Source: Achatina immaculata
Taxonomy: Eukaryota; Mollusca; Gastropoda; Stylommatophora; Achatinidae
Direction of reading: 5' to 3'
Length of the DNA stretch: 64,000 nucleotides
Assembly (NCBI GenBank): GCA_009760885.1
Contig: CM019718.1
Location: 26,766,133 to 26,830,132 of the forward strand
Shown: positions 10,541 through 64,000 of the stretch, one piece after another
How positions within the stretch are numbered: position 1 is the first letter of the stretch
Layout of the letters: the number at the start of each line of letters is the position of its first letter
Notes under the pieces: model-generated
What the model was told of the DNA's origin: nothing
What the model saw: the letters and a program-made list of their open reading frames with translations, nothing else
Databases searched by the model: none
Position numbers and translations under genes: made by a program

Positions 10541-12445
10541 GTTATCAGGACTCTGGACGGATTTAAATTATCTAAAAAAAATTGACAAAAAGAAAAAGGA
10601 AACAACAAACAGAATGTATTGTCTGTGTTTGCTTTTACTTCTTCACTGAGAATTTTTTTTTACTCTCTCTGTTAGCTTCCATTAAGTTGTATTAATACAC
10701 ATTCTGCTCCAATGTCCCAAAACAAGAAATTCCTTAGCTGTTCATGTATTGGATTAAACAACATATATAGCTATATGAGCACAGGTTATTATATTTCTAT
10801 GTACACATACAAAGAGTTCATGGGTCAGATAAAATAATGAGAGCATGCATCATGTATGTATATATGTTTGTTTGTTGTTACGTGGAAGCATGGTGCCATG
10901 GGTTAAGACCCTTCTTGTCCAGCCTCTTTCACTGGAAACTGTTCGAAAAAAAAAAAGAGCCAGCAGTAGCTAGTCTTACCTAGTGTGGGTTCTGGGAAGC
11001 AAGAAAGGGGTGGGCTGTCATGGCTTTCATAATGTCTCTTAAGCTTTCAGAGAGCTTAAGATGATGCTCCGTTCCCTGGTATAGGTGTGTTATCTGCCCT
11101 TGACTGCTGAGTGGTTTGGTTGAAATGGCAAATGGATTTCCCCACATTTGACTTTTCTGGGTTTTTTTTTTTGGGGGGGGGGGTCAGTATTGGCCCCAGT
11201 ACTGTGGTTTTCAGCAGAACTGACCTGCTCCTTCCTTGTCATGGATACTGTGCCCACAGACAAGATAAAGCTGCCACCACTCACCCCCAGCACAAAAGCT
11301 CAGCCAAGGAACAAAGGATGAAGCCCCACTGTATCTATGGTGTACTTGTGTATGCATACAAAAATAACTGGCACATAGGGAGGGGGGAAATGCACAAGTA
11401 AATGAACACTCTTGAATGCTAGATACTTCACATAATTTACAATCAACAAGATCAGAAGTGGTCTAAGTAGTTCTGGTAGACTTCTGTGTAAAAGTACTGC
11501 CTACATATCTGATCAGACACACTAACTAAAGGAAAAACATATTTTTTTTAACCTCAGTCCCCCCCTCCCCCCATACACTGTTTCCCTTTGTTGATGAAAC
11601 AACCTTTGGCTACTAGACTTGATGTAGAAATACATTAATAGTTTATCTTACTGGAGATACTGACAAAGTCAGGAGTTATATATATATATATATATATATC
11701 CGAAGAGACTTTCATTCACAAGAAATTGGGTTCTCCCTGGTTCTGTTCTTTGTGTGAAGGGCTTGGTGCCATCTGAGCTGGTTGGACTAGGAATGGGCCA
11801 AGAGTTTTCCTGAATTCACAGAGTGAACTTAAAAACAAAACCTTTACAAACTCTGCCTCGCACTGTACACTGTTAACTAGCTTGAGACAGTGCAACAGCC
11901 TTTATCCAGATGTACTACAGGAAGTTACCCTGGCTAGTTCTGACTCACTGGCTCTTATACAATTCATATTTAATCCAAGGATTTTAACAAGTAATCTAAA
12001 CTAGAGAAACCACTTGTCAACTTTCTGCTAAAACACATACACTTTCTTAAAAAAGGCTACTAATGAGGCACAATCTAAAATCCTACTCAGAGTAATTTCA
12101 CCCCAGTTTGGCAAGTTATTAAAATGAATGGCAAGAAAATCAAAAATGCTCAGTGGTGAGATAAATATTTATGCAAAATGTAATAAAGTTACATTAAAAA
12201 AAATACATGTATATATAAGCAATATTAGATAACACCAACAATAATAACACAGATAAAAGGTCATTATTCACTGCCAACAATGCAACATTTCTCTGAAGAA
12301 ATAATGAGCTATGTACACATGAAATAACCAACAATCACAGAATCCTGACAAAAAAATAACTGGACCAACTGTAAACATATATTTATTATGTGCAATAAAG
12401 CATTTCTTTCCTCTATAGATCATTTTTGGCATACTATGTCTAATA
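10541..12445. other. AT-rich region downstream of HIF-alpha, no gene seen
   Basis: Contains homopolymer runs (G10 near 11173, C-rich near 11561), an (AT)n tract at about 11678-11699 and no credible open frame. It may include distal HIF-alpha 3' UTR or intergenic DNA; nothing in the sequence decides this. Confidence 0.35.
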
Positions 12446-13290
12446 ATGGAAGTATGAGATGCGAAGCCATTAGTGCACTTGCCTCTCATGAAGAAGGTCA
12501 CTGATGAAGGCAGTCAACATAGCTGCTGAAATGGGGGAAGAGATGTTAGTCAACCACAATTTCATTAACAACACCCTTAAGTATGTTTAATTGTGAAGAA
12601 AAAATATAGGCACTGACATTATATCCTGACTTTGTCACCTTCTAGTGTTGTGATAAGTCAAGAAAAATATAGGCACTGACATTATATCCTGACTGTGTTG
12701 CCTTCTAGTGTTGTGATAAGTCAAGAAAAATATAGGCACTGACATTATATCCTGACTTTGTCACTTTCTAGTATTGTGATAAGTCAAGGAAAATATAGGC
12801 ACTGACATTATATCTTGACTTTGTCACCTTCTAGTGTTGTGATAAGTCAAGGAAAATATAGGCACTGACATTATATCCTGACTGTGTTGCCTTCTAGTGT
12901 TGTGATAAGTCAAAGAATATATAGGCACTAACATTATATCCTGACTTCATCACCTTCTAGTATTGTGATAAGTCAAGGAAAATATAGGCACTAACATTAT
13001 ATCCTGACTTTGTCACCTTCTAGTATTGTGATAAATCAAGGAAAATATAGGCACTAACATTATATTCTGACCACATCAGCTTCTTGTATTGTGACAGGTT
13101 AAGGAAAATATATCATATTCCTTTGGTCTTCAAGCACAACAGGGTTACCTTTACCATATCCCTTTTATGCCCATATGTTGTAACAGAATTACCTTTACCA
13201 TATCCCTTTTATGCCCATATGTTGTAACAGAATTACCTTTACCATATCCCTTTTATGCCCATATGTTGTAACAAGGGTACCTTCTACTAT
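12446..13290 (+). repeat. SINE-like head followed by 63-bp and 44-bp minisatellites
   Basis: 12446-12560 resembles the head of the tRNA-SINE at 30620 (GAAGCCATTAGTGCACTTGCCTCTCATG). From 12601 to about 13100 a 63-bp unit (TCAAGGAAAATATAGGCACT...) repeats eight times. Its core matches the SINE body (TCAAGGAAAACATGGCCACT). From 13140 to 13275 a 44-bp unit (TTACCTTTACCATATCCC...) repeats three times, matching the SINE 3' end (GGGTTATCTTTACC). Confidence 0.65.
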
Positions 13291-16200
13291 GTAAAAAAAA
13301 AAGTTCATGCATTTTCTTCCTTAGGCAATATCAGGCCGTTCCACTATTTGATCTAAACTCTTCATTTAGCCATCTGCTTTCCTGTATGATTTAATATGAG
13401 AATTGTATACCCTTTTATTTCTGTCATGCATCCAGTGAAGGTTATATATAGCCCATATAATTTTTCACCCGTTTTTTTTAAACCCTTAAGGGTTCTACCA
13501 AACACTTTTTTTTCATTTAAAAAAAGTAACAAAAAACAAAATGTATCACAATCTGCAGCAAAGCCTGAATGAATTACATTACAGACCACAGACATGGTTA
13601 TTGCTGCTTATTTAGCTGCCATAGTGGGGCAGGGTGCAAAGAGTTTTGTAGAGCGATAAGTGCACCAAATTTAGTCAGTTATTACTACTTAATGTCCATG
13701 TCCAGCTGCCTTGAACTTTCACAGAGATCCACTACCATTCATGATGTATGTGTGTGTGTGTGTGCACACACATGTGAAGAATAATGAGAAATTTTAAAAA
13801 ATCCCAGATCTTTAAGAAAGGCCCACATACCTAGAGAGACTCTCCATCCTTGATTTCTGCATTATCTTTCCTTCATTTTGTAGTTCTGCCTGTTTCCTTG
13901 AGGTTTTCCCCTGTCTTTTTCACCTTGCAGACTACAAGAAGCTTGTCAAGTGATGATGTTTGGTGTAAAAAAAAAAAAACATAAGAAGGGTGAGCTCTCT
14001 GGTTGGTTTCCCCTTCATGATTTGTTTCCCCTGTCATTTTTCACTCTGGTACTCTGTCTTGATACTGTCCAGTCATGTACTATCAACATCATACCTTGCA
14101 GAAGATGGTTTCAGATAATGGCTAGAATGTTTAACAGCTTTCTTATTTTTGTTTTCAGCAGGGCTGTGCCTCAGAAAGCAAACAGAGAAAATCTTCAACA
14201 GAGCTGGACCTATTCTGACACATAAAAAAAAGAGATGCTTGAAAATCTACCCCTGAAACAGATATTACAACAATCACAGACAATGGCTTCAGTTAAAAAG
14301 AATTTTATGGAAACCAGCGTCTCTCCACCACCAATTCAAAACCTGACCAGAATAAAAAATTATTACAAAAAAAGAAAAAAACACACATTAGACTGAGATA
14401 CATAACATAAAACTGTTGAGATTTTTTTCACTTCAAATAATAAAAAAAGCTTTGTTTACGTGGCAGTTGTTTTAAAAAACATTAAAATTATTACAAAATA
14501 AAAAAAAATAACAACTGAAAATTACCAAACACAGTAAGTGTATCAATCTGCACCAACACAAAAGCTTAAAATATACTATTCATTGCTGAATGTAATCTAT
14601 TCTAAAGCCACACTGCAACAGGCACATGAAAGAAAAAAAAAAACAAAAGGCTTCATTTTTTACAATACTCCACAAAGTCAAACTCTCTATGGTTTGAGAA
14701 CAAATATGAGATAAAAAATGGTTTCTACAAACTTCTACACATGCCAGTGAGTTCTCTGTGTGACAGAGAATGATAAACAGACATGTCAATGTTCAGCATC
14801 CTAATATCCTTATACAATAATAGAGTTTATGTGTTATGGGGACTTAGTTTACGTTGAGGTAACAATATGAATCACTATACAAGTAAATATCAGTTTTAAA
14901 AAAAAAGATGATGTAAGGTATAAAATTGTTCTATGTAGCATTTAAAAAGAAAATGTTAATTTTTTTTAAAAATGTAATTCTGAAGTATTTCTACTCTTTG
15001 TATCTACTTAACAAATCCACCTTTCCATGAATGTTAGTCACTTGTTTGTCCACAGTGAACTTCACACTGAACTCATAGCAGAATAACTGACTCATCTATG
15101 ACACTCAGTTAACCAGTGACTAGCCTATGATGCTCATTTAACACTGACTAATCTATGACGCTCATTTAACACTGACTAATCTATGACACTCATGTAACAC
15201 TGACTAATCTATGACGCTCATTTAACACTGACTAATCTATGACGCTCATTTAACACTGACTAATCTGCAAATCTCATTTAACACTACCTAATCTATGACA
15301 CTCATTCAACACTGACTTAATATGTGACACTCATTTAAGACCGAGTAATCTGTTACTCAAGTTTCATGCGAGTTGCTATGTTCATTTATGATGCAAAGCT
15401 TTAAAACTAAACTCTACACCGTGACTGCTTCAAATGTTTCACTATTTCATATTCTCAATTCAAATAAGAGTTATTTAAGCTGATTAATGTATGATTCAAT
15501 GCTTAAGATGATATTTTTGCACACTAGAAAATACCATGCAAGAGATGTTTTCTCCATTCAGTACTTTACTATACCTATAATATCTATATATATGTATATA
15601 CATGTTGTTGAACCATCTGGTGTAATCTCATTTAAGACTTTTTCTTTTCATACTGACTGACATATTACATGAGGCTTCATCTGACACTTTCTGTAAAGAT
15701 TCTTTAATGATATTACAACCTTAGCAGTGGGGTCTGTTTCATAATATCAGTCCTCATTTGGTGGAAGCTATTTCTGATTCATTCACAGTACCAATTTTCA
15801 AAACTGCAAGGCTGCTTCTGGTCCATTTATAATATGAATATATTGTTGTTGTTTTTCACACTGTCTCATTAACGGTATGACCTGAGACTTCTTGTGCAGG
15901 TCATAAGCCATAATTAAGAAATGATTGAGTTTCCCCACATGGATACACTGTAAACGGTCAGTCACCTATCTCCTGTATGATCTGCTTCGTCTGCAACACA
16001 ATGCAGCTCATACGTGATTCCACTCCTATGACAGAATAAATCATATCAGTAATCAGTCAGTTTTTAACAAGTAGAAATGTATGACAGATGAGGGGAGATC
16101 AGCTATGAATCCTCTGTTCACTCAAAAAAAGGGGCAGAGACAGAAGCTCCTTGTCCAGTTCACTCTTGGGCATCTCCCTCAGTATCTCAGTCTTCTCTAA

Positions 16201-17200
16201 ACTTCTGAGTCCTTATGCCTTCTTCATGTTCAGGAAATCAGCCATTCCACAGATTGCTCTGCTTGTCTGGTCCTTGGTTTCATGCACTCTACATGATCCA
16301 ATCTACTTCCATCTTCTTTGCTTGACCTCTGGGTTTATCACAGACTTTATTCATAGCTACAATCATGCATGACAATCTTTCAACTTCACAAGATGTTCTT
16401 CAATAGGCCAAGTCTCAAACTAAAACTATTCAGTCAATGTTCCTCCATGATGATGGCACTGCCTATTCTTTCTTGTACTCCAAAAAAAAATATGCTGAGA
16501 TTCTACAGTTTCTTTTTTGTGTCTTTTTTTTTTCATTTACAGAATATTGTCTTAACTGGTACATGAGCAAAAGTTTTTACACAAGAGTATTTTGATTATC
16601 TGCCCAGCAGCAGCAGCGGCAGCAGACGGAGGTCCTCATATGCTGGCAGGAAGAAGAGCACCAATAGGAAGGTTTGTTGCAAGTATATAGCTAATCAAAT
16701 GACATGTGACAAAATGTACAAAAAAAAAAAAAAAGATGCTATCAGGGAAAAAAAAAAGAATTATGCAGCGAGTATAATGGATGAATGACCAAGCCTATAA
16801 CGGCCCAAAAAATATTACAGATCTGCATAAAACTATCTCCCTTTTAAAGAAGGAAATGCTTAAAATATGAACAATATACATGTGTTTACTTGTGATGGCG
16901 GAAAATGTAAAATCAGAGAAACAAAAAGCAAATCCAATCCAACTTAAATTATTCTGATCTTTGCTTTAGCTCTTATCACATCACTGTTTCCTTGAAACAA
17001 CTACAGTCATACAGTTTTTTTGTTCAGTAGGTGGGATTTGTGATTTTAAACAGCTAGGAATAATAATGGTCCTGTATTTTTTTTGTTTTGATTATGGAAA
17101 TAACATGTGGTCCTGGATGCTGTTTGGTATGGACAGAGTTCACACAGTGTGCCCTGGTTTACATATTGGCAATGACAGGAAAAAATCAACCAATCAATCA
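13291..17200. repeat. AT-rich region below the HIF stop with a 28-bp minisatellite
   Basis: No coding sequence is supported. 15081-15345 holds about nine copies of a 28-bp unit (ACTGACTAATCTATGACGCT...). The HIF-alpha transcript must end somewhere between here and 18683; several minus-strand AATAAA hexamers exist, so the poly(A) site cannot be chosen. Confidence 0.45.
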
Positions 17201-17204
17201 AGTG

Positions 17205-17695
17205 CCATGCTGCGTTGCATAGGTGATCATTTCTCTCCACAATTCCCCGTCTTTAGACTTGATTATGAGATCTGCCAGTGACTTTCTTCCTATCCACACT
17301 GACAGCCCATCCAGTAACTTCTCTCTCTGTCTTCCTCTGTCTCTCTTCTCTCAATTTTTCCAGTTGTCACAATGTGTTCCAATTTTCCTTTTCTCAGAAA
17401 ATGTCCTACAAATATCGCTTGTCTGCCTCTGATCTTTGCTGTTATTTGCTTTTTAACTCTAGCCTCTCTTAAGACTTCTTTGTTGGTTTTCTTAGCTGTC
17501 CATGATACCTTCAACATCCTTCTTATGAACCACATTTCTATGGCCTCCATTTCTCACTGTACTCTCTTATTCGTGGACCATGCTTCACATCCATAAAACA
17601 AAATTGGCTCAATGTAATATTTAAGTACTCGGAATCTTGTTTCCATTGATATGGATCTGTTGCACAAGATGTATCTCATTTTCTTAATGGAAAAA
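17205..17695 (-). mobile_element. RTE-like C-terminal fragment
   Basis: The minus strand reads MWFIRRMLKVSWTAKKTNK and IFVGHFLRKGKLEHIVTTGK, close to the copies at 60095-60710 and 27280-28113. Stop codons and frameshifts mark it as a relic. Confidence 0.75.
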
Positions 17696-18682
17696 TACTT
17701 CAATCAAAAAAAAAAGAAAAAATATTTTGTTGTCTAAACATCTACTAACACTGGCTATGCTGTCTTTACAGCCACAATAGCCCTAACTTCTGGTGCTGGC
17801 TGATCTGTTTCTGATGTTAGTAGATCCGTTCTTGTGTTAGTAGATCTGTAACTGGTGTTATCTGATCACATGGGAAGAAGGTCAATACCTCTTTAATTAC
17901 AACTTTTTCTGAACTCCAAAGCAGAGAAAATTAAAAAAAACACACACACACACACAAACTCCAACAGTTCTGGTGCACCTCAAAATACTTGTAGTTTGTA
18001 GTGACAACAAAAGGTTGATCCTTGTGAGCAACAAAATCACAAGTTTATCACGAGCACAAATGAACACTTTATCCTTCACTATTTGTTTGAAATAACTGAA
18101 AATGTGCCACAGAATCCAGTTCATTTACAGCTTCATTTGCCAGTTTTGCTTCATTTAGGTGTTAATTTAAAAAAGAAAAAAAATGTCCCTTTTAAGAGTG
18201 CCAAGTGAAAGATATGAAAAAAAAGACAATTAATTTTAAAACATGCAAATTATTTTTCACATACTGACAACTAACAATAAAATTACTGATATCTTTTTCA
18301 ACGTAAGTCACTTGTGTAAAGAAATCTGTCATATCAACTTCTTGTTTGTCCTTACATTAAAAATCCTTTACTCTTTTTTAAACTGAAGCCCTTCTGTTAC
18401 ATAATGCACATGAAAGACAAAAGCCAAAAAACAAGAACAGAAATATATAAAGCACAAGACTGCTGTATGTACATCTCATCAAAGCATTTCTCAAAAAGGA
18501 TATTTAAACTATTAATCTTCATGCATCAAATTAAAAATGCAGCTTTTCTATGAAGATTATAGTTCTGACATGTCCTAATTAGAAATGTGATGTGACTCCT
18601 CTACAACCACCTGCCCATAACTGAAGGGGGTAAAAAATCAGCTGGGTGTTCCTGGAGACTGGTGCTGACTGGATCAGTGATC

Positions 18683-60991
<42,309 letters not shown>

Positions 60992-61004
60992 CTGAAAAGT
61001 AAAT

Positions 61005-62315
61005 AATTAGAGTTTATAGATATCAGAAGTTCATAAGACAACTGGTTAAAAAAGCATACAGGAGAAACGTAAAATAACGTTCTTGTATCTTGGGTATGCG
61101 ATTTTCTGACTACGGAAATTCTGCATGTGAAATATATGGTATATCCACACAAATGAAACAATTTTCACGTAAGGGTTAAAGAACACGGTGATAAATCTAA
61201 CAGCTGTCAAAGAGTTAATAAACCCTTGACGGCAACAGCATTTCAGCCACACTGATGACGGCCAACGACAGCAGTTGCCTACTTAGTTCTCTTGTTTCTG
61301 TAACAGTCTACAATGGCTTATCTCTGACAACAGCTCCGTGCCATCAATGTCTGTATGTCATGAAAGCCTGTCAGCTCAGTGCATCTGCTGACTGATCTCC
61401 CCAACGTTATCTATTCTGAAAACGATTATCAATGCTCAGAAAAAAAGAACACTTCTGTGACACATTTCAGAACATCGTTAAACCAGTGCACAGTTGACTG
61501 TTACGTTATGTGGTAGTTTTAGTTCTAGCGCTGTGCCGATAGTTTTTTCAGCGCACGATGTAGGACGGGTAAGTTGCCATTCTCTCTCTCTCTCTCTCTC
61601 TCCCTCCCTCCTTCCACAAAAGAGATAAAATGTTTAAAAAAACCCCAAAAGATAAACTATGTGTTCATTAAGCACAGGGGCTCTTAATCTGGGGCATCCA
61701 TATTCTTTGGCGCTAAAGGGACCAAATGATGAGGTATATGGGATTAAATTTGTACACAATTTTTTTACATTTTAAATTATAGTTCGATGAGAATGTTTCT
61801 TTCACTGTTCTGTTTCTAGCTATCCATGTGTAAAGCAAAGTTATTGACATCTTTTAAAGCCATACTGGTGACCAACTGGACTGACTTCGACAGACTGGCC
61901 AATGGGGGTATCGAGACATGCTGGGTCATCCATTTGGGGGTTGGGGTGGGGGGGGGGGGGGAGAGAGAGAGAGAAAAATAGGGTCTGTAGTAGCAGAAAT
62001 GTTTAGAACCTCTGGTTTAGCAAAATAAATTAAACCTGTTGAGATTTTAGTTTTTCCCTGTAGTCTGCCAAAGATAAACCTCATAATCCAAGCAAGACGG
62101 TCTTCCTCCATGTTCCCATGCTTGTTCACCAGACTTTGGTTTCGCCACTTCAGTTCTGAAAACTAATGTTAACGGCCCCTTCAGATCCTTATAAAGAACT
62201 ATACTAATGCTTGGGCTGCATTTACACACTGCATATGGTATCTGCAAAGGACTCTGAAGACATCGAGCATTCACTTTCGTTCAAAGTCGATAATAAATTT
62301 CTTATCTTATATCTT
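61005..62315. other. Intronic or upstream sequence, no gene seen
   Basis: Contains a CT run (61582-61604) and a poly-G/GA patch (61944-61974). No bHLH-encoding frame was found on the minus strand. Confidence 0.45.
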
Positions 62316-62317
62316 AT

Positions 62318-63957
62318 ATCCTTCCCGTGCCGTTAGACGTCACATAGGGCTCGCAAAGTAGTTCGCCAATTTTTCCTGTCTTCGGCGAGTCTTTCAACCT
62401 CATCAAAGGATTTTATGCCTGTTAACTTGGCCTCTCTTAATAATGTTCTCTTCAGAGTTTCACGCGGTCTGCCCCTTTTTCTTCGGCCTGTTGTGTTCCA
62501 CTTGATAGCTTGTTTTGGGATTCTCTGCTCATTTCTTCTCATCAAGTGGCCAACATATGTCCATCTCCTTTTCCTGATCACCCGTGAGACTGGTTGTTGT
62601 TCAGTCATCTGTCTTATCTCTGCATTGTTCTTGAATTCATTCCACTTGATGCCGAGTATTTTCCTTAGGCATTTGTTTTCAAAAGAGTCTAATTTCTTTT
62701 CTATTTCTTTAGTTGTTTTCCAGCTTTCGCATGCATAAATGAGGGTGGATATTACATTTGAATTGAATAGTCTTAACTTGGTTTTTGTGCTTATAACTTT
62801 TGAATTCCATATGTTCTCAAGATTCTTGAAGATTGATGCTGCTTTTGCAATTCTGATCCTAACTTCCTTTCTAGTGTCACCATCCTGGTCTATGTAGCTG
62901 CCAAGGTATGCAAATTGATTGACTTCTTCAATATCTGTCCCTTCTATGTGTATTTTTCCATTTTGATTGATGGGAATTTTCATTATTTTTGTTTTGTCCT
63001 TGTTAATTTCAAGTCCTATTTTGCTAGCCAGTGAAGATAGGCTATCTGTTTTTTCTTGCATGGAATTCACATTATTACTGATAAGAGTTATGTCATCAGC
63101 AAAATCAAGATCTTCTAGTTGGGTCCCATGTACCCAGTCAATACCTGTGTTACCTGTGCAGCATTTTTTCATTATGAAGTCTATTGTAATCCCAAAAAGT
63201 AAAGGAGACAGTATACATCCTTGTTTCACGCCTGTTTCAATCTGGAACCATTCACTCATCCCTTCTTCTGTCTTGACTGCACAACCATATCCATTGTATA
63301 AGTCCTTAATGATGTTGACAATTTTAGATGGTATTCCATATAGACATAAAATTCTCCATAATGAATCTCTGTGTATGCTATCAAATGCCTTCTTAAAATC
63401 TATGAAATTCAGTATTAATGGTTTCTGCTTTTCAATATGTTCTTCAAGTATTATTCTGAGAGTAAAGATCTGGTCGAGACAGCTTCTCCCTTTTCGAAAT
63501 CCTGCTTGTTCTTCTCTCATTGCAGTATCCACTATATCTTTGAGTCTATTCAAAATGACCTTGCAAAATACTTTTGACACAACTGATATTAAGGTTACTC
63601 CTCTCCAGTTGTTACAGTCACTAAGGTTGCCCTTTTTTGGTATTTTCACAATGATTCCCTTCTTCCAATTAGAAGGGACCTTTTCTTCTTTCCAAATCTT
63701 GTTAAACATTCTCTGTAGTTGTCTCATGTTGTCACTATTGATAGCTTTTAGCATCTCGGCTGTTATTTCATCTTCACCTGCAGCTTTGTTGTTAGCCATT
63801 AAATTCACTGCTGTTTCAATTTCATGCAATTCAATTTCATCTAGATTGACATTTAGTTGTGGGGCTGGTAAGTCAGTTTCAAGGTTTAACAATTCTTTTG
63901 GGTGTGGTCGATTGAGTATTTTTATAAGATAAGAATTCTCCGTGTCGCCCAATCATA
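62318..63957 (-). mobile_element. RTE-like retrotransposon, 5'-truncated, intact reverse transcriptase frame
   Basis: A single 539-codon frame (62333-63952) encodes a reverse transcriptase: MANNKAAGEDEITAEML, KKGNLSDCNNWRGVTLIS, AGFRKGRSCLDQIFTLR, LNFIDFKKAFDSIHRDSLW, GVKQGCILSPLLFGI, catalytic FADD and FAYLGSYIDQDG, then a C-terminal region with RRWTYVGHLMRRNEQRI and TGRRKRGRPRETLKRTLL. The AP endonuclease is absent. The 3' end is a short TATAAGATA repeat. No premature stop or frameshift is seen, so it inserted recently. The long frame on the opposite strand (62967-63932) is its shadow. Confidence 0.9.
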
Positions 63958-64000
63958 AGCTATATCAAACCATAACCAGCCGACTAATCTGAAAACATGC

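Noticed and set aside
62967..63932. 321-codon plus-strand frame
   Set aside because: It is antisense to the intact reverse transcriptase frame and shows no domain of its own.
61005..64000. bHLH exon of HIF-alpha
   Set aside because: I searched the minus strand for the basic region and helix motifs expected before PAS-A and found none; it should lie beyond the right edge.

Overview
This is animal nuclear DNA: split genes with GT-AG introns, a U2 snRNA gene, and a dense load of non-LTR retrotransposons, mariner elements, tRNA-derived SINEs, a Penelope-like element and minisatellites. Together with a hypoxia-inducible factor (HIF) alpha gene that keeps both oxygen-degradation motifs and a C-terminal transactivation domain, this suggests a lophotrochozoan, most likely a mollusc. 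The species cannot be named from sequence alone.

Main gene. The minus strand carries eleven consecutive coding exons of a HIF-alpha gene, from PAS-A (60991) to the stop codon (18683). That is 1,880 nt of exon over 42.3 kb, coding for 625 residues. All ten introns have GT-AG borders and every exon phase fits the next. The exons encode PAS-A, PAS-B, an N-terminal degradation motif (LSFLAP), a C-terminal degradation motif (MRAPYIPMD) and a C-terminal transactivation domain. The bHLH exons lie beyond the right edge. The asparagine that FIH normally hydroxylates in this domain is a serine here (DCEVSAP).

Left part, 1-10.5 kb. A retrotransposon with reverse transcriptase and RNase H domains enters from the left edge and is interrupted by a fragment of another element. 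A complete U2 snRNA gene follows (3214-3400). Next is a nested locus in which a 35-nt piece of the U2 5' end is joined to the ORF1 start of a retrotransposon, itself split by a second truncated copy with a 12-bp target duplication.

10.5-18.7 kb lies downstream of the HIF stop. It is AT-rich, without convincing genes, and holds minisatellites, one of them apparently grown from a SINE body.

18.7-61 kb is the HIF gene. Its introns hold several families of RTE-like fragments, three mariners, a piggyBac-like and a hAT-like non-autonomous element, a Penelope-like element with inverted pseudo-LTRs, foldback tRNA-SINEs, many tandem arrays and an uninterrupted 1,082-bp (AG)n tract that seems to derive from a mariner transposase gene. 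61-64 kb holds a 5'-truncated RTE-like element with an intact 539-codon reverse transcriptase frame.

Most other long open frames are antisense or simple-repeat artefacts. The only functional genes supported here are HIF-alpha and U2.
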